Shown: positions 32,765-42,005, numbered from the stretch's first letter. The stretch: 64,000 nucleotides of DNA from Methylobacter luteus IMV-B-3098 (GCF_000427625.1 NZ_ATYJ01000014.1:186001-250000), one strand, 5' to 3'. The notes: generated by a model not told the origin, from the sequence alone. A program made the numbers and translations.

Positions 32765-33622
32765 ACAAATTCATTTTTTGCCAAGAAAGTTGACCGTCGC
32801 AGCCGTTCGGCCATGGTTGATTTTTTGCGAACTCATTATCGCTACGACACCCTGAATTCATGGAATCGGTCGACCTCTTATGCGCAGTGCATCAAGATCC
32901 ATCGTCTGGGCTTGACTTCTGAGCAATCAGACAAAGCCTATGACCTGCTGGAGACGGATTTCTGGGATGAAATCAGATGGCCGATCGATGAGTTCACTGA
33001 CTCTCAAGGTGGCTGTTACACCATCGGTACTAACGGTCGTTCCGGGGGTTATCTGGTGTTGCATGAGCCTCGTCGTGAGCTGACAGGACATCTCAGCTAT
33101 TGTCCTTCTTGCGGCCAGCGGAACTTCAAAAAAGTGCCGCCTGCTTTCGAGGAGGCTGCCGAGCAAGTTATTGCTCAGGAGATTCTCAAAAGCAGAAACG
33201 CGTGGCAGTCGGGTGTTTATTTGTCGCAGCCCTCAATAGAAGCTTTATTGCTTTCCCATGATGAGAAGTTGTCGATAATCACCCGCCTGAAAGCCCAGTT
33301 AGCCGATTGTTCCCTGACGGATGCTTGCGGTGCCTGTTGGAAGCCACGCCGTAACTACAGTGTGCCGCCTGTTGTGCAATTGGCCGTTTATGCGGGCAAA
33401 GGCATTGATCAAGGCGAAGCGTTTGATGCCGAAGAGTGGTCAATGGAGGCGCTGCGAGAACGTGTCGATCTGGTTTGCGCCTTTGATGCCGTTTGCGATC
33501 AGATCCGCCATAACTTCATCGCTTTGCTGGTTGGCTATGACGTGGTCGAGGAAACGGTTCATCGACCCGTCAAAGTCAAAGTTCTCCGTGAGCGTGCTGC
33601 TGGAGGTTTTGATGCTGAGTGA
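32762..33622 (+). CDS. Hypothetical protein with Cys pair, 286 aa
   Basis: ATG at 32762 after GGAG. The middle contains YCPSCGQRNF and, further on, DACGACWKP, a possible zinc-binding site of the C-x2-C type. The C-terminal part is helical. Unrecognised family; such proteins on conjugative elements are often annotated as hypothetical near primases. The stop overlaps the next gene. Confidence 0.6.
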   Translation: MTNSFFAKKVDRRSRSAMVDFLRTHYRYDTLNSWNRSTSYAQCIKIHRLGLTSEQSDKAYDLLETDFWDEIRWPIDEFTDSQGGCYTIGTNGRSGGYLVLHEPRRELTGHLSYCPSCGQRNFKKVPPAFEEAAEQVIAQEILKSRNAWQSGVYLSQPSIEALLLSHDEKLSIITRLKAQLADCSLTDACGACWKPRRNYSVPPVVQLAVYAGKGIDQGEAFDAEEWSMEALRERVDLVCAFDAVCDQIRHNFIALLVGYDVVEETVHRPVKVKVLRERAAGGFDAE

Positions 33623-33863
33623 AGTTGATGAAATCGATAGCGAGGACCTGGAGGCCGCCTCTGATTTTTACGAGCGTATGGTCAGTGGCACACGTTCTGA
33701 TCAGCAGGCCATTGCGATTGCACAAGCGCAATTTGGCGTTCCTATTGCGGGTCATGTTGTATTGAACCGTATTTTGGAACGGTACGCTTGTTCTCTGTTG
33801 ACTATTGAAGAGTGCGTCTTGACGTGTCTTGAACAGTCAGGCTTTATGCGTCTAGTTGACTAG
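33612..33863 (+). CDS. Hypothetical acidic protein, 83 aa
   Basis: ATG at 33612 overlaps the end of the previous gene by 11 bp and has GGAGG about 7 bp upstream. Acidic, helical (SEVDEIDSEDLEAASDFYERM), with Cys near the C-terminus. No family recognised. Confidence 0.6.
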   Translation: MLSEVDEIDSEDLEAASDFYERMVSGTRSDQQAIAIAQAQFGVPIAGHVVLNRILERYACSLLTIEECVLTCLEQSGFMRLVD

Positions 33864-33873
33864 ACGCTTCAAT

Positions 33874-34025
33874 TAACCCATCCGGGAAAAACTCCCGGCT
33901 GGGCCCATGGTTTTTCTCGGATGGTTTTTTCATCCTGTTCGCCTTCCGGGACTTCCTTGATTCTCACCTGGAGGGGGATCAAGGAAGTCCCGGTTGGCGG
34001 GACTTTTACAAGGAGAAAAACCATG
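33874..34025 (+). promoter_or_regulatory. Three-part leader unit U17 with inserted long hairpin
   Basis: Segment 1 CCGGGAAAAACTCCCGG (33882-33898), segment 2 CATGGTTTTTCTCGG (33906-33920), segment 3 GGAGAAAAACC-ATG (34012-34025). Segment 2 pairs 13 bp perfectly with segment 3 including AUG, and 11-12 bp with segment 1 (two G-U). Between 2 and 3 an extra perfect 16-bp stem (33946-33961 with 33978-33993) brings the two segments together, which no other unit needs. Confidence 0.82.
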
Positions 34026-34097
34026 TTTTACCCAAAACTTAAAATTGGTACCCAAGTGAGTCCCGTTGGTGTTCTTGTCGAAGAGGTGTTGGCATGA
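34023..34097 (+). CDS. Leader peptide, 24 aa, coupled to the primase
   Basis: ATG at 34023 sits at the strong Shine-Dalgarno of unit U17; the frame ends TGA at 34095-34097, overlapping the primase ATG at 34094. The primase itself has only weak ribosome-site bases (GAAGAGGTG) within this ORF. So the leader unit controls the 24-residue peptide, and the primase follows by coupling. Confidence 0.6.
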   Translation: MFYPKLKIGTQVSPVGVLVEEVLA

Positions 34098-35179
34098 GCA
34101 CTAAACCGATTGCGTCTAATGTTGTAAGAAACGCAGCTCGCGGTGTCTGGTTGTCCGTTCTGGACTCCCTGGCGCCCGAACTGGCAAAAGCGATCTCGAA
34201 ACCCGGCCGGCATACTGGTTGCCCTGTCCATGGTGGAAAAGATGGCTTCAAGCTGTTTCGTAATGCCGACATTTATGGTGGCGGCATTTGTAATACCTGT
34301 GGGCCTTATGCCGACGGGTTTTCACTCTTGATGTGGCTAAGAAGCTGGAGTTTTCCGGAAGCCTTATCGGCCGTGGCCGATGTGCTCGGACTGTCTTGCG
34401 ATTCGCATCAGAATCTGATTATTGGTCGAAAGCCGGTGATTATCGAGCCGTCAAGATCGGCCTCGGACGATGAGAAAATCAAGCGCAGTTTGAGGACGCT
34501 TTGGCGCGAATCAAAATCGCTTCACCATCCCGATGCGGAACCCGTCAGGCTGTATTTAGAGGCCCGCGGTCTGGATGGCTGGTTATCCGATTGGCCTAGC
34601 CTGCGTTTTCATCCCCGGCTTCAATACCGGGATGAAGACAACCGGATAATCGGCTATTTCCCAGCCATGCTGGCCCTGGTCGAAAAAGGTGATCAGGCGA
34701 TTACCATACACCGCACGTTTCTGACGCGCGAGGGTCGTAAGGCGCCTGTGGCTTCGCCCAAGAAAATGATGTCGATTCCTTCCGATCGCTTGATCATGGG
34801 AGCGGCTGTCCGTCTTGGTCGCCCTGTACGGGTGTTGTCGGTCACGGAGGGCATCGAAACTGCCTTGGCTGTTATTGAAGCCACGGGTATGGTCACCTGG
34901 CCGTTAATCAGTTCCACCTTCATGCAAGGCTTTGAGATACCTGCGGGCGTTGAAAAGCTGATCATCTGGGCGGATCTGGATCAGCCCAATAGGAAGACCG
35001 GCCTTCGGCCCGGCTCTGAGGCGGCGAGAAAGCTGGCTGAGCGTGCCAGGGCTCAAGGTATTGAAGCAGTCATTCGTGAGCCCAAAGGCCCTTTGCCTGT
35101 GGATGTCAAAAGCATCGATTGGCTGGATGTCTATAACCAGGACGGGCCGAATGCTTTCGCGTTCCGGTCTGTCATTTAG
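34094..35179 (+). CDS. Toprim primase with CHCC zinc finger
   Basis: 361 residues. The N-terminal zinc ribbon is C43-x2-H46...C66-x2-C69, as in DnaG- and P4-type primases. The Toprim domain carries the catalytic Glu in VTEGIETALA and Asp pair in IWADLDQP. No helicase domain follows, so it resembles the plasmid conjugative primases and the primase-helicase N-terminal family. It would prime the complementary strand after transfer or plasmid replication. Coupled to the 24-aa leader peptide. Confidence 0.88.
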   Translation: MSTKPIASNVVRNAARGVWLSVLDSLAPELAKAISKPGRHTGCPVHGGKDGFKLFRNADIYGGGICNTCGPYADGFSLLMWLRSWSFPEALSAVADVLGLSCDSHQNLIIGRKPVIIEPSRSASDDEKIKRSLRTLWRESKSLHHPDAEPVRLYLEARGLDGWLSDWPSLRFHPRLQYRDEDNRIIGYFPAMLALVEKGDQAITIHRTFLTREGRKAPVASPKKMMSIPSDRLIMGAAVRLGRPVRVLSVTEGIETALAVIEATGMVTWPLISSTFMQGFEIPAGVEKLIIWADLDQPNRKTGLRPGSEAARKLAERARAQGIEAVIREPKGPLPVDVKSIDWLDVYNQDGPNAFAFRSVI

Positions 35180-35192
35180 AAGGGAGGTTTCT

Positions 35193-35459
35193 ATGAGCAA
35201 CTATGTATTCGATGCCAGTCGGATCGATACTTCGCCAGGAAACCTGCTGTCGCCGTTCTCACCTCCTGCTGATTGGCAGGGGGACGACCGCCAATATGTT
35301 CAATGGCTTCGTGCTCGGTACCGGGTCGATCCTAATCTGAAACAGAGACTCGGAATCGCCATTCGGGCCGTTCGATTGCACAGACCGCTCGAAATCTCAG
35401 GCAACTACAGCCAAGTATTGCTTGAGATTATCGAGACTTTTGAACAAAAAAGGCGCTAA
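35193..35459 (+). CDS. Hypothetical basic protein, 88 aa
   Basis: ATG at 35193 after GGGAGG, 13 bp past the primase stop. Basic and soluble (YVQWLRARYRVDPNLKQRL). A hairpin GGCGCTAA/TTAGCGCC spans its stop codon (35452-35477). Probably the last gene of the rightward cluster; no family recognised. Confidence 0.6.
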   Translation: MSNYVFDASRIDTSPGNLLSPFSPPADWQGDDRQYVQWLRARYRVDPNLKQRLGIAIRAVRLHRPLEISGNYSQVLLEIIETFEQKRR

Positions 35460-35490
35460 TGCTGTTATGTTAGCGCCTGATTTCATCCCA

Positions 35491-35526
35491 AAACCGAGCC
35501 TGATTTTTTCAGTGCTCGGTTTTTTT
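35491..35526 (+). terminator. Intrinsic terminator of the long cluster
   Basis: AACCGAGC pairs with GCTCGGTT (stem 35492-35499 and 35514-35521) and runs into seven T. It closes the 18-35.5 kb cluster. Confidence 0.88.
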
Positions 35527-35589
35527 ATGCCTGGCGAAAACCGCATGAGCCCCCCAAAAAGTAAAAGGTCAGCGAAAAACCGCGTCTTT

Positions 35590-35623
35590 CGACCCGACAG
35601 AAAACTTTTTTTTAGGGCTTAAT
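35590..35623 (+). promoter_or_regulatory. Plasmid-type promoter C (giant exported protein)
   Basis: CGACCCGAC (35590-35598), 19 nt, CTTAAT (35618-35623). The -10 is weaker than in A, B and D and the leader to the ATG is about 100 nt. Upstream, a 21-nt stretch (35564-35584) recurs as reverse complement at 63921-63941 beside the pilin promoter region. Confidence 0.65.
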
Positions 35624-35724
35624 AGGCATTTTAAGCTGCCCTCGTTGCATGTGTTCAAAAAACACCTGCGTGCCGCCGTGATAACCCGGCGCATGGAGGT
35701 TAAACGTCCAAGGATTATCTCAAG

Positions 35725-38700
35725 ATGCGCTTGCCTAAATGTCTGTTAATCAATCTATTTGTTGCCTTATTGCTGGCCCTGCTGGGGGGTGCCTCGCCCG
35801 CCTGGTCTGACGTTACCGGCACGCTCACTGTCAGTAAGGGGACTTATGCCGGCGGTGTCAAGTTGCTTTGGACACCTATGGGAGATGGTGCGACTACTTA
35901 CGAAATCTGGCGATCTGAAGGCTTGAATGGACCCAAGTCGTTAATAACCACAGTAACTGGATCGGCCTCTGACAATTATGACCAGACCGCTCTTCATGGT
36001 GTAACTTATGGTTATTTCGTGAAGCTTACCGGTACAGCTCAGCAAACCAATACCGATTACGGCTACCGTATGCCGGAAATTACGACCCTTACAGGTTCAA
36101 ACGACAATTACATCAAGATTTCCGCCGGCTATAAATATAGTTTGGCTCTTAAAGCCGACGGCCGCTTGTTTGCTACGGGCCTTAATAGTTCGGGTCAGTT
36201 GGGTGACGGCACATTCGATAACAGTACAACGTTTAAACAAGTGCTGACTGACGTCAAAGATATACTGGCTGGAGCCAACGTTTCGCTCGCCCTGAAAAAC
36301 GACAATACGCTGTGGGTGGCCGGCTTCGGGTATAGTCATACCTGGCAACAAGTTTTGACTGGCGTGTCGGCCCTTCATGCCAGTGCCGAAAAAGGCACTT
36401 TTTGGGCTATCGTGTCGGGCACAGCCTATACAGGCACAGCGCCGAATAATTGGCAGGCTACGACTTATACAGACATCAAGCAAATCACGACTTCCTATGA
36501 TTTAACTCGGGGTCTGCCATCAATAGTAACCTATATACTTAAAACCGATGGTGAGCTTTACGCCAAAGGGTATTACTATGGCGGCAACTTCGTTTCTGTT
36601 GGATCTGGATTCAAGAAAATAGTGGTGGCTCCTATCTCGTCATGCAGCCCTGCTTGTGAATATCCTTTTATTTTCGGTATCAAGAATGACGATACCCTTT
36701 GGGCTTATGGAGGAGGTCCTGATATGTCGGATGGTTTGGGTGTGGAAGACCCTACAGTGCTAGCTGAGTGGCGACAAGTTTTTGACCATGTCAAAGACAT
36801 CTCATTCTACAACGCTATGCCAGATACAGGCATAAAAAATACCGTTGCTTTGGCCACTAAAACAGACGGCACACTCTGGGCCACTGGATGGGACAACGAG
36901 AATGGACAATACGGCGATGGGACAACGACATCTACTCCCTACTGGAAACAAGTCCTGGACAACGTGACAACGGCCTCAGCGGGATGGTTTCATTCCCTCG
37001 CCTTGAAAACCAACGGCACCCTCTGGGTGACAGGCGATAACGACCATGGCCAGCATGGTTTAAGCGATACCACACCCCGTGTCACTTGGACTCAAACAGG
37101 CTTCCTGTTGCCGGGTAAAGTTAACGGTGTAAGCGCCACCGATGGCACTCAGTACGACAAAGTGACGATAAACTGGATAGCTGAACCTGATGCAACTCTT
37201 TATGATATTTATCGCTCGGATGTCGCGGGTGATAAGGGGGATTTGATTGCATCCGGCCTGGCCTGGCCAGCGACCCATTACAATGACACGACCATTGCCG
37301 GTCTGACACATTACTTTTACACCGTCGTGGCCAAAAACCCGGTCGGTTCAGGGCCGGATTCCGAGCAGGACGAAGGTTATGGCAAATCAACGCCACTGCC
37401 TACTTTAACGGTATCGCCGGCCACCGTTTATCAGGGCGAAACAAAAATCGAAGCATCACTGCAGCTACCGGCGGACACGTCCTGCCCGCTGACCACCGTA
37501 CAGGCCGAGGCGGAAGCCGATCCGTTGAAATGCTATGTCGCCTTGACCACGACCGTGCCTGATCTGGCCGCCGGCACCGACGACAACGGCCTGCCCACGC
37601 TGGCGGGGTATCCGGGCACGGCCGGCGATTTCTCCGTGCAGGCCGTAGTCTCACGCTGGGTTAATGACACCCGTTATGACTCCGAACCGATCGTCAAAAC
37701 TGTGACGGTTTCTCCGGTCGTTTGGGACTTTGGCTTTGTCGGCAAAAGCGAGGTCTACATCGGGATTGAAACGGTCAACCTGACCTTCAGGCAGATATCG
37801 GAGCCTGTCTGTCATCTGGCAATTGATCAGGCCGCTGCTCTGGATGAAGCCGCCAGAGGCAGTCGGGCCTGTTTTGTGGAGTTCACCGGCGCCGACGGGC
37901 TGACCAAAAACCTGTCCCTGTCATTGAACCATATCAAGCTGGAAGGCGCATTGAGCCCTGTAGGAATTCATGCTCTGGGCTATACCGTCAAGTGCCAGTT
38001 TGCCGATGGACTGACTTCGGTGGTACAGACCGGCTCTTTCGATGTGAGCGTTCAGGAGCCCCCTCCACCACAAGTCACGCTGAAAGGTGGCTATAAAATA
38101 TCAGAAGGTAAATATTACGTCCCGCTGGGTCAGCCGATTACCCGCGCAACGTTCGAAGCGGCGATGCCGACCAGCGCCAAGCTGAAATACCAGCTGATCG
38201 ACAGCCAGCAAAACCTGGAGCGTGGCAACGTCATGAGCGGCGGCAGTTACTGGCTCTCAACACCGAACCTGGGCTTGCTGGAAGAGCGGCCGGTGACCTT
38301 GCGTGCGGCCTGGCAGGATTATCCGCAGTCCTATACCGAACAGGTGATCACGGCGATTGGCGGCACGGAGAGCAACTTGAAGTTGTTGATCGATGTCCCG
38401 CAACAAACCCCGGATACCGAGTTGGTGACCGTTAAGGTCAGGGTCGGCAAGTATACCCGGGATGGCCTGGTCTACACACCGGGAACGATGGGGCAATGGC
38501 GAACCCAGATTCTCGTTCAGACCAACCTCAAATCGGCCAAGACGCCGATCACGGATATGCAGGACCTGGGCAACGGCGAAGTGACCTTCCAGATCAACCC
38601 GACCGGCCTGCTATTCATGAAGCTGTCGGCGGTCGCCAAGCTGGTCAGCGATAGGCCGGAACTGGATGTGACCCTGACCTCGTCAATCCGTTATGTCGAA

Positions 38701-40386
38701 GTTGTCAAGGGCACGCCGATCGAAGGCGCGATCACGGCCAAGTCGCTGGATGGTCCGGCACCCAAGACATTCCCGCTTTCCTTGGTGATGACGCAGGACA
38801 ACCGCGCCGCATTGAAGGAGGTGACCTGGGAGCGCAGCGATAACGGCGGCCTGACCTGGGAGCCCCAGCCGAGGTCGAATACGATCCGGCATAATGTTTC
38901 TATGCCGGAACCCGGCCGGCGCAGGGTCCGGGCCAAAATGGTGAACAAGAACACCTTGGTCGAAAGCTACGCCGATCCCGTGGAAGTCTGGGCCTATTCG
39001 AAGCTGGACGCTGAAATCGTGGGTCCACGCCATGTGGCGCCGGGGCAAGCGGTCACGCTGGCAGCGCAGCTGTACCGGGCGGGCGTCCTGACCACGGATA
39101 CGGTAAATGAATGGACAATCGAGGCGCCCAGCGGCAAAACCGTGCAAACCGGCCCGACCGCCACGATTACCGAGGAAACCGAGGGCAAGGTCTACGTAAC
39201 GTTGCGGACACGACCAGCGGATACCAGCGACAATGACCCGGCAGCCTGGACGGCAGCGCGCTATTATGTGGTCGTGGACATGCCAGAGAAACCAAGAATC
39301 AGCGCACAAGGACCGAGGGATATCGAGGTAGGCAAAACATACCACTATCAGGGCACGGTCAAGCCGTCCTGGGGCGGCATGGAGAGCGTACACCGTATGG
39401 TGTCGGAATGGCAGCTGCCGGACGGCGCTCTCGTCGCAGGACAGACGCTGGACTGGTCGCCGACCGCGCAGGATCTGATCGACAAGCAGCCGCTGGTTTT
39501 CCGGGCCTGGGTGGACGGCTTCAAAGAAGCGACGCTGAGGGAGGCCACCTTGAGCTATGCGCCCTGGGCCTATGTCTGGCCAAACTGGAGCATTACCATG
39601 AAGCAGCTGACAGTGCAGGCACCGTCTGATCTGAACCTGCTTGTGGCCCATGACCTGCCGGCCATGAACCGGCGGTTCGAAGGCCTGACTTACGAATGGT
39701 CGTTCCCGCCCAATGTCAACGGCCGCCAGCATGCGGCGTTCCCGAACCGGGCCTCGGCCCAGGCTCTGTATGCCGGCGAGTACGACATCAGTGTCGCGAT
39801 CCGGGATAGCCGGGGGCATGAGACCGTACTGACCCAGCACGTCATCACCGAAGCGGCAGCGCCGTACAGCGCCACGCTCAAGGTGGGCAAGTCGAACCTG
39901 TTTGGCCGGGCGCCCATGACGGTGACAGTGCGGCCGACCGTCTACGGGGGGCATCCCTTGGATAAGGTCATCGGGCAGATCTGGAAGGTGGACGGCGTGC
40001 CGGTGGACGACTATACCAACCGCAGTTTCATGGTGAAAGAGATCGCCGAGGCCGGCGACCATCTCATCAGCTACACGCTGAACAGCCAGATGGGCGAGAC
40101 ACTGACCGTAAACGAAGCGCTGCCCTTGATGCCTAACCAGCCGCCCTCGTGCGAGCTGACGCCCAAGCCAAACATCTATGTGGTGTATGCCGAAGCTAGA
40201 TGCTCGGACCCGGATGGCAAGATCATCGGCTACAGTTGGGAAGTGAACGGGCAGCCGATCGGCTCGACCGGCTATCGGATCAGCTTCAGTAAGACGGGTT
40301 CACCGCAGTCGGCCCATGTGACCATCACGGCCATGGATGATGCTCACGCGTTATCTACGCCCGTATCCATCGATGTGAGTTATTGA
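35725..40386 (+). CDS. Giant exported protein: RCC1-like repeats, Fn3 and Ig-like domains
   Basis: 1553 residues with a cleavable signal (hydrophobic LLINLFVALLLALLGGA, likely cut after SPAWS). Residues about 30-120 are Fn3-like; about 128-470 hold RCC1-type beta-propeller repeats (repeated SLALKxDGxLWxTG pattern, e.g. HSLALKTNGTLWVTG); a second Fn3 follows near 475-560; the remainder is a string of Ig/PKD-like beta-sandwich domains. No LPXTG or obvious anchor; secretion is to the periplasm or surface. Giant Ig-like proteins of other conjugative plasmids (the R27 RSP type) contribute to mating or surface contacts, which is my inference here. RCC1 plus Ig in one exported plasmid protein is unusual. 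Confidence 0.75.
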   Translation: MRLPKCLLINLFVALLLALLGGASPAWSDVTGTLTVSKGTYAGGVKLLWTPMGDGATTYEIWRSEGLNGPKSLITTVTGSASDNYDQTALHGVTYGYFVKLTGTAQQTNTDYGYRMPEITTLTGSNDNYIKISAGYKYSLALKADGRLFATGLNSSGQLGDGTFDNSTTFKQVLTDVKDILAGANVSLALKNDNTLWVAGFGYSHTWQQVLTGVSALHASAEKGTFWAIVSGTAYTGTAPNNWQATTYTDIKQITTSYDLTRGLPSIVTYILKTDGELYAKGYYYGGNFVSVGSGFKKIVVAPISSCSPACEYPFIFGIKNDDTLWAYGGGPDMSDGLGVEDPTVLAEWRQVFDHVKDISFYNAMPDTGIKNTVALATKTDGTLWATGWDNENGQYGDGTTTSTPYWKQVLDNVTTASAGWFHSLALKTNGTLWVTGDNDHGQHGLSDTTPRVTWTQTGFLLPGKVNGVSATDGTQYDKVTINWIAEPDATLYDIYRSDVAGDKGDLIASGLAWPATHYNDTTIAGLTHYFYTVVAKNPVGSGPDSEQDEGYGKSTPLPTLTVSPATVYQGETKIEASLQLPADTSCPLTTVQAEAEADPLKCYVALTTTVPDLAAGTDDNGLPTLAGYPGTAGDFSVQAVVSRWVNDTRYDSEPIVKTVTVSPVVWDFGFVGKSEVYIGIETVNLTFRQISEPVCHLAIDQAAALDEAARGSRACFVEFTGADGLTKNLSLSLNHIKLEGALSPVGIHALGYTVKCQFADGLTSVVQTGSFDVSVQEPPPPQVTLKGGYKISEGKYYVPLGQPITRATFEAAMPTSAKLKYQLIDSQQNLERGNVMSGGSYWLSTPNLGLLEERPVTLRAAWQDYPQSYTEQVITAIGGTESNLKLLIDVPQQTPDTELVTVKVRVGKYTRDGLVYTPGTMGQWRTQILVQTNLKSAKTPITDMQDLGNGEVTFQINPTGLLFMKLSAVAKLVSDRPELDVTLTSSIRYVEVVKGTPIEGAITAKSLDGPAPKTFPLSLVMTQDNRAALKEVTWERSDNGGLTWEPQPRSNTIRHNVSMPEPGRRRVRAKMVNKNTLVESYADPVEVWAYSKLDAEIVGPRHVAPGQAVTLAAQLYRAGVLTTDTVNEWTIEAPSGKTVQTGPTATITEETEGKVYVTLRTRPADTSDNDPAAWTAARYYVVVDMPEKPRISAQGPRDIEVGKTYHYQGTVKPSWGGMESVHRMVSEWQLPDGALVAGQTLDWSPTAQDLIDKQPLVFRAWVDGFKEATLREATLSYAPWAYVWPNWSITMKQLTVQAPSDLNLLVAHDLPAMNRRFEGLTYEWSFPPNVNGRQHAAFPNRASAQALYAGEYDISVAIRDSRGHETVLTQHVITEAAAPYSATLKVGKSNLFGRAPMTVTVRPTVYGGHPLDKVIGQIWKVDGVPVDDYTNRSFMVKEIAEAGDHLISYTLNSQMGETLTVNEALPLMPNQPPSCELTPKPNIYVVYAEARCSDPDGKIIGYSWEVNGQPIGSTGYRISFSKTGSPQSAHVTITAMDDAHALSTPVSIDVSY

Positions 40387-40391
40387 TAATT

Positions 40392-40799
40392 ATGCGCTTA
40401 ATTAAAATCATTTTATTGTTGTCGAGCTTGTTATGCCGAGGCATAGCCTATGCCGAGCCCGCGATCACTGTATCCGATGCACAGGCCGGTCGGAATCCGG
40501 TAGTCAGCCAGACTCAGACTGTCCAGGAAAGCAATGCCGCCCAGACTCAACTGGAACAAGCGGCTGATCATTTTGATGCGTTTGCCCTGCTAATGCCAAA
40601 AGTCATCCAGGCCAAATGGGAGGCCTTTATGAGCCATGGCTTCAAGGCCATCCTGCTGCCGGATGCAACAACGCAGGCTGATGAAGAGCAAATGATTGAT
40701 TATCTAGTGAAAGGCTTGCAAGCTTTGGGGCGTTCCTTAGAGGAAGACCTGGCGGCTAAGAATCCGCCGAAACAAGATGCTTCATCCCAGTCTGAGTAG
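40392..40799 (+). CDS. Small exported helical protein, 135 aa
   Basis: ATG at 40392, just after the giant gene and in another frame; a TTG at 40383 is less likely. An N-terminal signal (LIKIILLLSSLLCRGIAYA) is followed by a mature acidic, helical protein (AAQTQLEQAADHFDAFALL). Coupled to the 1553-residue protein by overlap of their reading frames and so possibly its secretion partner or chaperone. No family recognised. Confidence 0.65.
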   Translation: MRLIKIILLLSSLLCRGIAYAEPAITVSDAQAGRNPVVSQTQTVQESNAAQTQLEQAADHFDAFALLMPKVIQAKWEAFMSHGFKAILLPDATTQADEEQMIDYLVKGLQALGRSLEEDLAAKNPPKQDASSQSE

Positions 40800-40859
40800 T
40801 CCATGTCGCCGACAGGTCACTTGATGACTCTGAAGCCGTGCTATCAGGCCAAGCTCGGG

Positions 40860-41894
40860 CTAGCCTTTATTTTTGTCCTCATTTTGCAACCACAGCTTCC
40901 CTTTTTTAGAAAGCCGATAACGCTGTGTAGGGCTTCTTGGTGAGCCGGGTTGGGTGCGCTCTAGCCAGCCCCCATCTAAAGCGGGGTTCAGATAATTATC
41001 TCTGAATGTTGGCCGGTGAGATAAGCCTAATGTTTGCATTAAGTTGGCGCTATTGATTTCTTTGTTACCAATAACTTCAAGCAGTCGTTTTACTTGGTCG
41101 GTTACATGGTCGCTTGCTTGGTCGGTAGTAACTGCCTCGCCAATGGCATCTGATAAAGCTTGTAGCATAAACTCGACGAATGGCGTGGTCTCTGCGCGTT
41201 CATCAGCTTCAGCCAAGACGCGATAATAATCATTCTGGCGCTCACGAATAACTGTTTCCACAGGCAAATAAGCCAACAAGGGTTTCCAATGGCGCAGAAT
41301 CAGGGTTTGCCATAATCGACCCATACGTCCATTACCGTCGGTAAAAGGATGGATGAACTCCAGTTCATAATGAAACAGGCAACTGGCAACTAAAGGGTGC
41401 TCTTCAGTACGTTTCAACCAAGCCAACAAATCAGCCATTAGATGAGGCACTCGGTCGGCAGGCGGCGCCATATGCACTAGTTGCTTGCCACGGAAGATAC
41501 CGACACCGCCGGGACGATATATGCCCGATTGGTCGACCAATGTTGACATCAGCAATCCATGCGCTGCCAATAAATCGGCTTCAGAGTCTGGATTCCAGTT
41601 TTCCATTGCTTCGTAAGCGGCAAAGGCATTACGGACTTCCTGAATTTCACGGGGCAAACCGAGGACGCGTTTCCCATCTATCACTGCCGTCACTTGTTCC
41701 AAAGTCAGTGTATTGTTCTCAATCGCCAGCGATGCCTGGATGGTACGGATCCGGTTTTCCCGACGTAAGCGTGGCGTCAGGTTTTGTTCAGCCAAGATCG
41801 TGTAACGTCCGATCTGTTCGCTGATTTCGGCGACCAGATTCAATATTGTTGGGGTAATAGTATAGGGCGGCTGATAGCTTTTTTGATTCGCCAT
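40860..41894 (-). CDS. Fic-domain AMP-transferase-type protein
   Basis: 344 residues. The Fic motif HPFTDGNGRMGR (about 181-192) is complete, so it should transfer AMP or another nucleotide moiety to a protein hydroxyl. The inhibitory motif SLAIEN (about 55-60), of the form [S/T]xxxE[G/N], lies in the N-terminal helix of the same protein, as in class II Fic enzymes; its Glu blocks ATP until displaced. A C-terminal winged-helix-like region (EINSANLMQTLGLSHRPTFR) may bind DNA or sense a ligand. No antitoxin gene flanks it, so self-inhibition is the likely control. Accessory gene between the giant protein and the CRISPR locus. Confidence 0.9.
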   Translation of the reverse strand: MANQKSYQPPYTITPTILNLVAEISEQIGRYTILAEQNLTPRLRRENRIRTIQASLAIENNTLTLEQVTAVIDGKRVLGLPREIQEVRNAFAAYEAMENWNPDSEADLLAAHGLLMSTLVDQSGIYRPGGVGIFRGKQLVHMAPPADRVPHLMADLLAWLKRTEEHPLVASCLFHYELEFIHPFTDGNGRMGRLWQTLILRHWKPLLAYLPVETVIRERQNDYYRVLAEADERAETTPFVEFMLQALSDAIGEAVTTDQASDHVTDQVKRLLEVIGNKEINSANLMQTLGLSHRPTFRDNYLNPALDGGWLERTQPGSPRSPTQRYRLSKKGKLWLQNEDKNKG

Positions 41895-42005
41895 TCAAGC
41901 TTTCTCTGCTGTTTCGATAAATTAGGTGTGGTTTAGATCGTTATTTGAGCTTGATAGTGTAATAGAGTAGATCGCTTGAGAAGAAGGAACAGGCTCATCA
42001 ATGCT

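Noticed and set aside
36097-40062. Long antisense frames inside the giant exported gene
   Set aside because: Shadows of the GC-rich coding frame; no ribosome sites or recognisable domains.
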